Below are positions 35,232 through 47,100 of a DNA stretch of 64,000 nt, one piece after another; within the stretch, counting starts at the first letter, position 1, and each line of letters begins with the position of its first letter. The position numbers were made by a program, and so were the translations under genes. The notes beneath the pieces were generated by a model. It saw only the letters and a list, made by a program, of their open reading frames with translations, was not told the DNA's origin and did no database searches. Source of the DNA: Podospora pseudoanserina (taxonomy: Eukaryota; Ascomycota; Sordariomycetes; Sordariales; Podosporaceae). The stretch is from NCBI RefSeq assembly GCF_035222485.1, contig NC_085921.1:4526001-4590000 (forward strand). Reading direction: 5' to 3'.

Positions 35232-36037
35232 GTATTCAGCAACAGTATCTCGATGGATCATGACATGAACTCCTGTCGCCCGGCTGGACCCGCGAACACC
35301 ACCCCGTGGTTTCTTAGGTAAACATGGTGGGATGTACACGAAATACTGTATATCACGGGACAATGTGCGAACGCTGGTACACGGTGAGCAGCTAGGCACA
35401 TGCCACTAGGCGTTGTATGGTGGAATAAGTTGGCCGGTCTATTTTGGGTTGATTTTGGTTTGCGGTTGGTTGGATGGCTATTCATTCTTTGCTGAGGAAC
35501 TCAAAACAACCTTGATTAGGATTGCGGCTCGGTCAGGAGCACCAAAACAAACCAGGCGGTCAACTCTTCTGGTTCGCACTGGCAGTTTTGAGGTGATCTT
35601 TTCCACCATTTTGCAAAGTGCGTGGGGCGAAACAGAATCTAGGAGCCCAACACGGGCAAAAAGGGGTGATATCATCATTCAGGGCTTGTCTGCCTTGTTT
35701 TTTCCTTGTCTTTTTTCTACTTTTACATTTACTTTTACCGAAGATAACGTGGTTATGGGTTGAAATTAAGTCTCCTCTTTATTTTGCTTTGTCAAGTGCA
35801 ACTTTTCGGGTCAGGCAGCTCAATTTCAGATTGTTATTCTCAGTTTTCACGATAAGTCACTCCGCGGTTAGGGAAAGGTTAGCGAATAGGAACAAATGAA
35901 CCAATCATGACGAAGTCTTCGTCCGCTTCTTGTGTTGACTGTGGTTTTGAACACACACATGGGTATACTATCTATTAGATATGAAAATCTTCCAATCCCA
36001 ACCTGATTATTACATTCCTAGAAGGAAAGGTTGCATT
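35232..36037. other. Convergent intergenic region
   Basis: This lies between the 3' ends of NBR1 (plus) and the NOP13-like gene (minus). It is T-rich and fits 3' UTRs. Nothing else was seen. Confidence 0.55.
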
Positions 36038-37342
36038 CTACTCGAAAGTGGTCTTCTTGCCCGCCGGCGCAACAACCGCACCAGTAAGCCTAGCCACGTT
36101 GATATCCTGGTGGAACTTGGCCCCCTTGGCCTCCATCCTCCTCTCCTTCATCGGCACCCACACCTTCTTCTCCTTGACCTCTGCAACACCTTCACCACCA
36201 GCACCATTCTGCTCCCTCCTTTGGGCAGCGCCCTTCCCTCTGAACCTCTTTTGGTATCTCGTCTGGTCGTCCTCCGCCAGCTCAATCTTGAGCGTCCTGC
36301 CCAACAGCTGATTAACCCACCATTTCCTCGTCTTGACTCTGGGTTCCTCTTTTGGCACAGCCTTCTTTTTTGGCTTCTCCTCTTTCTCCTCATCATTGCC
36401 ATCCTTTTCCTCCGCTTGCTTCTCCGTGCCGTCGTCGGCCTTGTCCTCCTCCTTCTCATCCACATCCATAAAATCCTCCACCGTGTCGATCGTCTCCTTG
36501 ACCTTGACAAACCCCTTTACCGCCCACTGCGCCGCGTCCGCAGTCTCAAAATTCACCCACCCGTATCCCTTGCACTTGCCCGTATCCTCAAACGTAGCCA
36601 CCTTCACCCATCTGATCGGCCCACACTTGTGGAAGTGTTCCCTCAGATCATCCTCCGTTACCTGGAAGGATAGATTCCCCACAAAGACCTTGGTTGATGT
36701 GCTCGCTGGAGTGGCGGTGGTAGCAGCGGTAGATGACTTAGCCCCATTCGTGAGGTCAACAGGCGCGGGCTCTTCCTTCTTTTCTGGACGGCCCTCGAAA
36801 GATTTGGCGTCTTTGATGAGGACTTTGCGGCGGTACCATTCCGTTTCTGAGAGGGCAATGGCCGCGACGTTGGCTTCAAAGGTGGCGAAATCGACGTAGG
36901 CAAAGCCGCGGTTTTCGGTGGGGTTTTTCGGACCGGCACCGGGGGCCGAGGTGGGTTTGGCGGTGGGGAGATGGACGCGGGTGATGTCGTCCAAAGTGAT
37001 GGTGCCGCCCGAGTTGTCGACGAACCACTGTTTGAGTTCTGGCTTTGTGACTGTGAAGCGGAGGTTGCCGATCCAGATGCCGTAGGGGGAGCGTTCTTTC
37101 TTTTCCTTTTTGGTCTTATCGGTCTTGGGGGTGTCGGAGTCAGAGTTGGAGCCCTCGTCGTCAGATTTGGGCTTTGCCGGAAGGGATTTGCCCTTTTTGA
37201 GAAGACGTTTGGCCTTTTTGGAGGGGGGTTCGGGGAGGTTGACGTCGACTTCGATTTCGGTGAGGTCGGTCTTACGCTTTTTGGAGGTCTTGTCTTTCTT
37301 GACCTCGGGAGAGGAGGGTGGAGAGGATGAATCGGATGCCAT
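36038..37342 (-). CDS. nop13: NOP13-like nucleolar protein with two RRMs
   Basis: A single exon encodes 434 residues, starting at the ATG at 37342 (MASDSSSPPSSP). The frame is open further upstream, but that part is not protein-like. The N-terminus is Lys/Asp/Ser-rich with basic clusters (SKKRKTD, SKKAKRLLKKGK). RRM1 has RNP2 IWIGNL (89-94) and RNP1 RGFAYVDF (145-152). RRM2 has RNP2 VFVGNL (219-224) and RNP1 KGYGWVNF (258-265). An acidic Glu/Asp/Lys insertion and a basic tail follow (RTLKIELAEDDQTRYQKRF). The wide spacing in RRM1 and the tail match yeast Nop13 and relatives, which sit in the nucleolus with pre-ribosomes. The precise role in ribosome making is not established. Confidence 0.87.
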   Translation of the reverse strand: MASDSSSPPSSPEVKKDKTSKKRKTDLTEIEVDVNLPEPPSKKAKRLLKKGKSLPAKPKSDDEGSNSDSDTPKTDKTKKEKKERSPYGIWIGNLRFTVTKPELKQWFVDNSGGTITLDDITRVHLPTAKPTSAPGAGPKNPTENRGFAYVDFATFEANVAAIALSETEWYRRKVLIKDAKSFEGRPEKKEEPAPVDLTNGAKSSTAATTATPASTSTKVFVGNLSFQVTEDDLREHFHKCGPIRWVKVATFEDTGKCKGYGWVNFETADAAQWAVKGFVKVKETIDTVEDFMDVDEKEEDKADDGTEKQAEEKDGNDEEKEEKPKKKAVPKEEPRVKTRKWWVNQLLGRTLKIELAEDDQTRYQKRFRGKGAAQRREQNGAGGEGVAEVKEKKVWVPMKERRMEAKGAKFHQDINVARLTGAVVAPAGKKTTFE

Positions 37343-38729
37343 TGTTATTGTGGTGGCAGTGGGAGAAAATGGGTTGTCTGGGATGGTCGAGGTTAGGACC
37401 GGTGATGTTCTCCAGTGCGCAAGCAGGCAAGATGGGAATTTTTGGGCAGTGTTGGAAATTTTACTTGAGCGATAAGCGATAAGGAAACAAGCATCCATCG
37501 ATTGCGGGGGGCTCGGCAGGTAGCCGCACTTCCACCGACTGCTCCACACCCCGCTAGATCGCAGTTCAGCTTCAATGACGGCACCGGCCAGGTACACACA
37601 GACGACGGTCGCTGAGCTAATTTGTCTCGTGTAACCAGTCGGTTTGGTTGTACGGTAAGCCCTCGAGGAAGCTACAGTATATCACTCGTATAGAATAGAG
37701 CACTAGGGGTTATAGAATCACGAGTTTGACACAGCAACACAACAAGACTGGATCTTAATACATGCACATTTGCGCCGATGGAGTACACGACCAATGGATA
37801 ACCCTCAAACACCGAGGTTGTCCCGCGGCCACACGCATTGTCAGGTAATAAACATGTCGGGTAGGTACCTGAGGTATGCGATAAAATAGGGATATGGTAT
37901 TCGTCATCAGGCGGTCATGGGGGAGGGTGTTTTGCGCCGCTCCCAAACATGCACCTCCTGAAGCTTCCGAAGAATGTAAGGGGCGGTTGCCAATCTTCTT
38001 CTTATGGCCTTCATGTAGAGCCCATGGATCTTGGATCTGGAAACTGGTCTCGTGGGACTGAAGTCAGTTCTTCCAGCCGTCTGTGACGGGCAACAAGCAA
38101 GCTAGATCCAAAGCTGGTGGATCCATTGGTACCCGATCCGTTGCTAAGGTAAAGATCCCATTAAAACTCACGTGCTATTAATGGGGGTAGCTTGGCAGAG
38201 AACAAATGCAACAACAACAGGAACCCTTTCATGTTAGACCGCTTTTGTACCTCTGGCTAAAGAAAGACGCAGATGCAACAAGCACTGCGTGCGCTGTTCC
38301 CTGAAAGACTGCATATGTGTGGAAGGCAGGAGACTGCCTCTTTGGGCTAGCACAGGCCCATCGCCAGCAAACCAGCAGCGGGCAAATTCCTCGTCGGCTC
38401 TCCACTCCGGCGCAGCCCTTGCTCCCCTAAACTTCCTTTGACCACCTCACACTTCACTTCCTGACTGGTCCAACCCAAGCCTGTGAGCCGGGGTCGCCTG
38501 GATGCTCTCTGGTCACTCTCCGCCGCACCTCCCTCAATTTTCCCATCCCACTCCACACAGACCGCCGCCTCTCATCTTCCTCCAATTCACCATCTGACAT
38601 CTGGCAATCGGCGAGTCGTCCGCTCTGCTGCGCTGTCGACCAAACCCAACCAGACAAACCCTCGCAATCCACAAACCCGACGTCGCTAAGCTGCAGAGGG
38701 ACCTGCTTTGCTGCACCCGCAACCGCACA
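37343..38729. other. Divergent promoter region, 1.4 kb
   Basis: This lies between the starts of the NOP13-like gene (minus) and STS1 (plus). It is pyrimidine-rich toward 38400-38700, as in many fungal leaders. No feature was recognised. Confidence 0.55.
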
Positions 38730-39774
38730 ATGAACGCTGTGTTGTCACCGCAACCACCGATTTTCCCTCATCAGCACGAAACCACCCGGATCTCGCCCTC
38801 TCGATCCAGTACGTTTGAGTCCTCCCCTCCCTGCTTTGAGCCCGCCGTCCAGGATGATGCACACACGCCAGCGGATCTTCCGCAGCCCAGCAACTGGTCT
38901 CCAGGTCCAATTTACTGACCCTTTCTCAGTGTCACCATATAACAACATGGCATCCAGAAAGAGGAAGGCCGACGACGATAACGACGACATGTCGGTCTCG
39001 CCCCTGAGCTCGCCAGCCCTTCCATCCAGACCGATTGTCAGGCCGTCAAAAAAGATCCGACAAGCCAACGACGACGTAGCTGCCCGCCCGCTGTCACTGC
39101 CCCGTCTTCTCGAAACTCTCACCAACGACCAGCTCCGAACAGTCCTCCAAACCATCTGCGAACGACACCCCGATATTGGGCACGAGGTGGTCACTAGCGC
39201 GCCACGACCGACCGTCGCCTGTGCGCTCGATATCTTGGCCGGGTACCAGGAGAAGCTACACGATGCAACTCCACTTGGCCATACAAACTCCGACTATGCC
39301 TATTTCCGAGTGAAGCAACAGCTGGGCGCCCTCCTCGATGCCATTTCCGATTTCACGTCACAATTCCTCCCGCCGTTGGAGCAGCAGACAAACATATCAT
39401 TGCAGTTTTTGGACGGTGTCACCAAAATCATTCACGAACTCCCCGACTGGGAAAACCAATCACATCGCCACCACAAGGATGCTGCGTACGATGAGATTTC
39501 GGCGGCATGGGCACTTGTCATCACGGAAGCTTCAAAAAGGGGCGGAGGTTTTATCGTTCATACCGGAGGCTGGGACCAGAGGCTAGTAAAGCACAATCAA
39601 CAGTCAGGAGGCAAAATGGGACAGGCCATCAACGCCTTGGCGGTGGAAGTCGGATGGCAAGGACAGAACCCGATTACCGACACACCGGCTCCGTCAGGGA
39701 GGGACCCTAATTCGATCTTGAACCAGCTTATTAACGGTGCATACGGTTCACCCGTCCGTGTTGGACCTTGGTAA
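38730..39774 (+). CDS. sts1: Proteasome nuclear tether STS1/Cut8
   Basis: Exons 38730-38808 and 38930-39774 (121-bp intron, GTACGT donor, ACTGAC branch) encode 307 residues. The start MNAVLSPQPPIFPHQHE followed by SPSRS and NNMASRKRKADDD is the family's conserved N-terminus; it appears only when the short first exon is used. The body (residues about 80-290) is the helical Cut8/STS1 domain with RPLSLPRLLETLTNDQLRTV and the later IIHELPDWENQ. In yeasts STS1/Cut8 holds the 26S proteasome at or in the nucleus and is itself short-lived through its Lys-rich N-terminus, here the RKRK stretch. The protein ends PVRVGPW. Confidence 0.93.
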
Positions 39775-41277
39775 ATAGCAACAATCTAGGTTGCTACTTC
39801 ACCGGTCCTTACATTTAAAGAAGGGGCGTAAATCTTTGTGACGAAATGCCTTTGCGACAATTTTCTTTACTAGCTATTTCCACTCTCGGGAAACGAAGGA
39901 TTCAGGGGCGACAAGGGCATAGACTTTGGGGTGCTGGTCATGGGGCGAGGGGTTCTGGCTTTTTTATTATTTTTCTTTTTCTTTTGTTTGTTTACGCACA
40001 CACACTCGGCGTTTTGCTGTTATACTCCTTTATTATCGATATCCAGACAACAAGATTTTTCCTTTTCCTTACTCATCACCATGTACAGGGCAGGACGCAA
40101 GCAGCACCGATAAGGGTTTATTCATAGCTTTGAGCCATGGGAAACCTGCTTGCTGAGTTCTTTTCTTTTGTATTTAAGTATCCTTCTTATGTCTTTCGGT
40201 GTCTTTGGCTTGGAGTTATTGTTTGAGGGGAGGGTATGTACCGTGGCGTGGGTACAATGGGTGGATGGGAAGCAGCTCAGAAACTTTGTACGAAAACTGA
40301 TGTTGCTTTGTTGTCTTTGCAGCCCCTTGCTTCTGGTGATTGTGGGCTGTGGTGTATGCAGAAGTACTTTTCTCCAGGCTGCTTCAATTTCATGGCGGTG
40401 GATCTGTTGATGTGGATTTGTTTTACCTTCAATGTCTGGTTTGGTCTCTCTCTGTGTGGGACTGGTCATGGTGGACATGAGTGGTGGTCGGCATGCTGAC
40501 CGACCAAGAAGGGATGGTCTGGAGTCTTGCTTTACATATATATATCTAAATAGAACATATCTGTTTAGTTTCGTTTAGTGAGTTGTGGTGATCAATATAG
40601 TGATTCCTTATGGGGATATGACGGTTCAGACGGTTGGTTTGGGGAGTTTGAAACACGACTCCTGATATACGGATGGAGAGAGAAACAGAGGATGGAAAAT
40701 AACTCAAAACTTGGCTGGCTGTGTGTTTCAGTTGTTGGGGTATTAGGGGGATCAACGGATAGAAGGTTACTGGCTATGCTATGGAGGGTCTTTACCCGGG
40801 TCAGAGCTTGTGGGTGTTGAAACAAGATGTAAACCATCATGTTGTCAATAGAAAGTCACCAACTGCTTTGGTTGAAAGTGTCAAATAGGTTCTGAAAGAT
40901 AGTAAGCCGCCCCATCCCAACTAATTTCTGTGGCTTATCTTCCCATTGCTTGCAGTGAACAAGGTCAGAGATATCAGTACCTCGGGGGTTGTTCATTGAG
41001 GGGCACCAGCCAGGCAGTGGTGAGCCCCACGTGACAGCCTGTAGACTACGCGAATGCTCCACAAGGCTGCCTGGACCCACCCTCATCATTCCCCACGAGA
41101 ACACAGTGCAAGCACGCGTCTGTTGCCTGCGCGCCGCCTGGAAGACGCCAAAAGGTTCCGCCAATTCCCACCACCGCCGAGCACACAAATTGGTCCTTCT
41201 CAGGAACAAACTCCTTCTTCGCATCGAACTTCCCAATTCCAGTTCATGCGATAGGAGGTTTCCTCGACTCAGCCAAA
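39775..41277. other. Intergenic, 1.5 kb
   Basis: This holds the T-rich 3' flank of STS1 and the promoter of RAD52. Frames near 40122-40500 are open on both strands but show no domain. Nothing else was seen. Confidence 0.5.
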
Positions 41278-42624
41278 ATGCCTGCGTATGTTGTTATTCT
41301 TGATCCGCATAACGCGTCTGAATGACCTGCACCTTGACGGCCAAGATTGACTAACAACTTGTACTCTCAGTCCCGGCGACCAGCACACGAGCATTGTCAA
41401 CCCTTTCGAGGACCAGAAGCCCGTGATCAATGAGTTTACAGCTCAGCAAATAGCTACTCTCCAAAGCCGGCTCGACAAGCAACTGGGTCCCGAGTACCTC
41501 TCCGTCCGCGCAGGCCCCGGCGGTTCAAAGCTCCACTACATCACCGCCGAAAAGGTCATTTCCCTCGCCAACGAAATCTTTGGCTTCAATGGGTGGTCGT
41601 CCAGCATTCAGAACTTTCAGATCGACTTTGTCGACGAGGATCCCAAGACCTTGAAAGTAAGCCTCGGGCTTTCGGTCATTGTACGAGTGACGCTCCGCGA
41701 TGGGACCTACCATGAGGACTTGGGATATGGGCACATCGAGAACTGCAGAGGAAAGGCGGCTGCGTTTGAGAAGGCAAAGAAGGAGGGGACGACTGATGCG
41801 CTCAAGCGGGCGTTGAGGCACTTTGGCAATGTGTTGGGGAACTGCATCTACGACAAGGAGTACCTGAAGAAAATCGGGAGTATAAGGGCGGCCCCGACAA
41901 AACTCAACCAAGACAACTTACATAGACACCCGGACTTTGTGAAGTCGACGACTGGGCCGGTTGCCGCACAAGCTGCTGCTCCTCCACAACCTCAGCCTGC
42001 CGCACCGGCGCCGGCACCCGCAGCAGCCCCAGCTCCCGCTCCGGCCGCCGCACCGGTGATTCCATCTTGTTAGTAGCTATCCCATCTCGAAAGCTACTGT
42101 TGATCTGTGCTGACATGAACTAGCGGTTTCCGCCGAGTCGTTTGAGGATTTTCTTGGTGAGCTCGATGAGGCCGACTTTATGATTAGTGAAGAGGGTCAC
42201 CCAGACGAGGTTCTTATCACCAACTCAGCATCCGATACAAGTACTGTTAGTGTCAGCGATAAGTCAGTAAGTAATGGCAGCACCGGGAATCAGATGCAAC
42301 CTCCAACAGCGAGGCCCCTTGCGAGAACTGGATCTGCTGGCACCAGTCAGTTCTCTCGGCCTCAACAGCAACCGCAGACCCCTAATCCGATGTCACGGAC
42401 AAACGCCTTCGTTGGAGCGGGTACCCAGATGAACAGCAACAACAATAATGGTCCACGGCCATCGACAGGGCAGTTCACCTCCGGGAACCAGTTCAACCAG
42501 AACCGGCCTTCCATCCAACAGAACAACAACTACAACCAACCACCTCGACCTCCTGTGGCCCAAAATGGTGCTTCCCAGACCAACGGTCAGAACAACAACA
42601 CTGCCAACGGCAGTAACAACAACT

Positions 42625-42657
<33 letters not shown>

Positions 42658-43313
42658 GCAACAACAACAACAGCAACAACAACAACAGCAACAACAACAA
42701 CAGCAACAACAACAACAGCAACAACAACAACAGCAACAACAACAACAACGCCGCTCCAGCTGTGGCCCCAGCGGAGGTTGGTTTCTTCTCGGCTCGGGCA
42801 GTGAAAGACATACCGGAAGACGCCCTCGTCGCTGGCCAGGTTACTCCCTTCAAGGCAGGAATGGGCTTCAACCCCCGTGCCGAAAGCCCTTCGATTCGCA
42901 AGACCCCCGGCATCGACCACAGCACATCCAAGCCCCTGTCAAGAAGCGGGCAGCATGTTCCCCCAACCAAGACGACCGAAACCAAACCAGCTAGCGGCCC
43001 TGTACCACGACCAGGAGGCACGGGTGTTGTCCCATATCAACGTCCCAGCATCGCCGGAGTAACGAACCCTCAGTTAGACTCTACAAGACGGATCGGGGTA
43101 CCTGGTTCAGGACCGGGTAGCCCGCTAGCGAACAGGAACCAGTACCGGCCGCCTACGATCAAGAGACCTGCCCCTGATGCCGGGAATGGGAATGGGCAAC
43201 AGCAAAATGGCACGAGGGAGCCGTTGGCGGATGGGAATAAGAACGCGCCGATTGGGCAGCAGGCGAATGGGGGGTTTCCGGGGCCAGAGGCCAAGAGGCC
43301 GAGGGTTGCTTAG
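41278..43313 (+). CDS. rad52: Recombination mediator RAD52
   Basis: Three exons (41278-41285, 41371-42068, 42124-43313) encode 631 residues. The first carries only eight coding bases (ATGCCTGC). The conserved RAD52 annealing domain covers residues about 25-190: FTAQQIATLQSRLDKQLG, GPGGSKLHYI, NEIFGFNGWSS, GYGHIENCRGKAAAFEKAKK, and DALKRALRHFGNVLGNCIY. RAD52 loads RAD51 on ssDNA and anneals strands; the Neurospora gene is mus-11. Exon 2 ends in a Pro/Ala repeat, and exon 3 begins SVSAESFEDFLGELDEADF, an acidic helix also seen in fungal relatives. The C-terminal half is disordered, with an Asn-rich tract near residues 398-445 encoded by a 15-bp minisatellite. Confidence 0.95.
42614..42750. repeat. 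Asn-coding minisatellite inside RAD52 (15-bp unit)
   Basis: A run of AAC codons is followed by about six tandem 15-bp units (AACAACAACAACAGC), coding NNNNS repeats. It stays in frame and lies in the disordered tail, outside the annealing domain. Such tracts change length easily by slippage, so length differences between strains are expected. Confidence 0.97.
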
Positions 43314-44151
43314 TTTTTGTTATTTTTTCATGATTTGAGACGAACCGGGGTTGGTCATCGGTTAGAGTGGGGAGCCGGGTTTGCTGTTTCTATTGCTTGT
43401 ATCGTTGCTTTATACTTGCGGTGTCTTTCCTGGGAGGTATAAAACGCATCGTCATGGATGGGATGGGATTGGGTGTCATGAGCGGGCGTTTGGGACATGG
43501 GAGGGTCGGTTCTGCACGTGTTATGAGGCACAAATAGGAAGGGAGTAGTTACACATGAAAGGGTTGACACCACTCGGTGAGGAAATTTGTCAATTCAACG
43601 GTTACTACCTCTCAGTTCTTTAATTCAGATACCTATGGACATGGTCAAGTAAAGCCCAACACTTCGCAACGGGATCAAGTATATTGTAGCAGCCAACCTT
43701 CCAGACCCGTCCCCTTTTCCTTTCTTCCCCATAGCCCAAAAGATTGCTCTTCTCCCCAACTTCTCTTTCATAACAAACACACACGTAGAAAGAGACACAT
43801 CGCCATCTTTTTTTTTGCTCGCTTGCTCGCAGTTTGCAAGGGTATAATCGCAATGATAAAATGAAAAACCAGATTTCAACAGACAGCAAATAATCCAATC
43901 ATGTGCCATGTGGCTCTCCCAACTTCAAAAAACATACACATCTACACACAAAAACTCGAGAAAAGTCCCATCCGGTTTCCATCCCTTCCAACCCATTCGC
44001 AACACAAGATAAACAGATATGGTATCCCCAAACACAATCCCAACAAAAAAAAACATCCATAATCAAAACATCACATCAACGACACCAAGACAGAAGCCCG
44101 TCCTGTCTCCTCTTCCATCCCCTCGTCTTTATTATATTTGTTTTTAACAGC
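43314..44151. other. Convergent intergenic region
   Basis: This lies between the 3' ends of RAD52 (plus) and the large gene on minus. It is A/T-rich with A-runs near 44045-44055. No gene was seen. Confidence 0.55.
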
Positions 44152-47100
44152 TCAAGGAGTATCCGTATCCTGTGAGTTCATCGTCCCAAAGGTATCTAAT
44201 CTCCTGTCAGCTCCCATCCAACTTCTTCGTCCATCTGCAGTCATTACATACCTCTCTTCCTGCTCCTCTGCTGGCTCCCCTGCTGTCTCTCGTCATCCTC
44301 AAAATCACTCCCCAACGGGCTAGCGACACCCCCGCTCCGCCCAGTAGGCGTCATCGGTCTCGGCCCAGACGGCCGTCTGCCAACCTGCGTCTGCGCACCA
44401 GTCAAGTTCCTGTTCTCGGGCTTGGGGCTGCGCTGGCCCTCGCTGATGTAGCTGGCAGTAGGCACGCCATGCGTCATGGTGCCGTACCCGCTCTCAACGC
44501 TGTGGTGAGGGAGGGGGCTCCCCTTTTGGAGCTTGCTGACCCTCTTGTTCTGGATGGGGGTGCCACCGCGGACCAGGCCGCCACCGCCGGGGCTGTTGGG
44601 GATGACGTCGTTAAGGGGCTCCTTGGGGGGGCGAGGGGGACCGCCAGAGGTGGCAGTCATGTTCTGGGCAGCGGGGGACTGCGACCACATTTGTTGGTAT
44701 TCCTGGGTGGCTGAACCGTAGCTGTCCCGGTTGGGGTTGCGAGGGAAGCGGTTGAGGCTCGTGGCGGAGCCAGCCCAGTCGGCCGACTTGGGGGACATGG
44801 GAGTGTCATAGCCCAGGGCTTGGGACTCGAGGGCGGCCTTGAAGCGCTCAGTCTGTCCCTGACGAGGCTGAGGGTGCTGAAGGTTGAGCGAGTCGCGATG
44901 AGCCTTGTACTTAGGGTCCTCGGGCGTCCCGGGTATCATGGTGATCCAATTGGCAGTAGGGGGCCCGCCCGGAATGGGCTGGTTGTAGAGATCCTCATCG
45001 TGGTAGTTCTGCTGCTGCTGTTGCTGGAACCCACCCTCGCTCAAGTCCTGTGCGGAGAAGCCACTGTGGAGCTTGTCGGTTTGGGGGGCTTGTCCGGACG
45101 CAAGCTGGTAGTTCTCAGAGTAGTGATCCAGGGACCCCGAGCGAGATGGTCCAGTGGGAAGGTTGAGTTCCTCAGTCTTGGTGGACTGCTTGCTGAGGCG
45201 AGACTCGGCCACGCCGCTGGACGCGGTGGTTTCAGACCAGCGCGAAATCTTGGGGATACGGAACCAACTGGACCGGGACTTCTTCTTGCCTTCCTCGGTC
45301 CGAGGCGTATTCTCGTTGCTCATGGAGGCTTGCGCCTGAGCTGGTGCCTGTGGCGGAGTAGCCATTGGCACAGACTCGGCACGCTGAATATTTGCTGGGG
45401 TCATGAGCATGTCATTGTTGTCGTAGTTGACGCTCTCATCCCCTCCACGAGCATCATACTCTTCCTCACTGTCCTCGGGAACGGTGCTAATTCTGTGTCC
45501 CGAAGTCATGCGGTCGTAGCCAGGCTTCACAGATGTTCCGCGAGATTGCAGCGAGAAGTGAGACTGTGATGGGTGGCTCGCTGTCGAAGTACCAGCGTGG
45601 CCCTCTGGCTCATAGCCGTGGTCCTGCTCATACTGGCCTTCTGGCTGGAGGTGGAAGGATGATCGGTCGTCCTGAATAGCTCGCTGTTGTCCAGGCACGG
45701 TTTGCGCCTTGAGAACGTCCACTTCGGTCAACAACTGGTTCAGCATATCCTCGATCCTGCCGAGGTCGTTGGTTCCCTTGGCTCCCAACCCCAACAGGGC
45801 ACGGCGGAAGATGCTTCTCTTCTTGGCATTGATATCATCGCCATTAACCGAGCCACCCTGGATCGAGCGAGCCGCGGTGCTGCCGGGGTACGGTCGTGGG
45901 CCATTGATGGCGCGAGTGACGCTCTTGTCAGTGTTCTCCTTGACTTCGGTGATGATGACGTCTTCGGTATCTGCCAACAGCTTCTTGAGATCCTCAAAGT
46001 TGTTGCGCATCTCGGTAGCAGAGCGGACAAGGGTGACCAGAATCTCGGTATCCCTTGCGCTGCGCTGCGCGTCCCTAACCATCAAGTGCTGCATGAGAGC
46101 CATAATATCTCTTGATTCGATGTTGTCCATGCCCATCCCGGTGGCAGGATCGTACATTGGCGAAGCAATGCCCTGAGACATGCCGCTAAGGTGGCGTGGG
46201 TTGCCATGATTGTAGAATGGATCATCCAACGCCCCACCCGGTCCACGAGTGGCAAGCCCGAAATCAACACCCTTTCCTTTGTCCTGGACGTCAGGTGTCT
46301 TGTTGGGGCCTTGGGAAATATAGCCCTCGTCGACCTTGAGCCCGAGTGGGCTACGGGTGCCATAGTCATCGTAAGCAGCGTCGAATCCATTGTCTCCGAG
46401 CCCAGGGAGGTTGGCGATGGGGCTGGTTCCTTCATAAGGATTTGTGACCAGGGTGTCACGCTTGCGATCTTCGGAGGTGCGATACCATTCGTCGTGCTCT
46501 TGGCTAGCCTGTCGGCTGTGATTTTGGGCCATGGCCATGCCAGCAGCAGCACCGAGTGCAGCGGCGCCGGCAATAACAAGATTTCCTCCGTTGCCCTTTT
46601 GCTGCGCAGGCGAACCATCGAGGGGTTCGTAGTCGATGTCATCATCAGGTGGGTACTGAGCACGCTGCCGAGGCGTGGCTTCCTCAGGCCACTGGCCTTC
46701 CTCGTCACGGCCGCCATCATCGTCAAGGAGAGATGGGTTAGTCAGAAGATCATCCTCATACCCCCAATCTAGAATTTCTGGCATGAGTTCGTTTTGATTC
46801 GGTATATAGCTCGAAGCCATTGTTGGTTTCTCATGCTCGCTGCCAAGCTTCTCGGTGCTGAGTGATGGATCAATTCCAGGACGTGGTCCATTTTGTGTGC
46901 GCTCCTTGAAAGAGCGGTTGCGCTGGACACCAGCACCCTGCCATGCTTGCTCTTCCTGAGTCTCCTGCTGTCCCTTCCCGTTCTGCGCCCGGAGAGCAGC
47001 TGCAGCGGCATCCACCGCACGGCTGGCAATCGCAGCTTCTGATACTGTAGGGGACTGGCGGTAGGTAGTGTTCTGTGGAACCTTGCGCCCATACTCATCA

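Noticed and set aside
42393-43021. Poly-Val and poly-Leu frames on minus
   Set aside because: These are shadows of the Asn-coding minisatellite in RAD52, read on the other strand.
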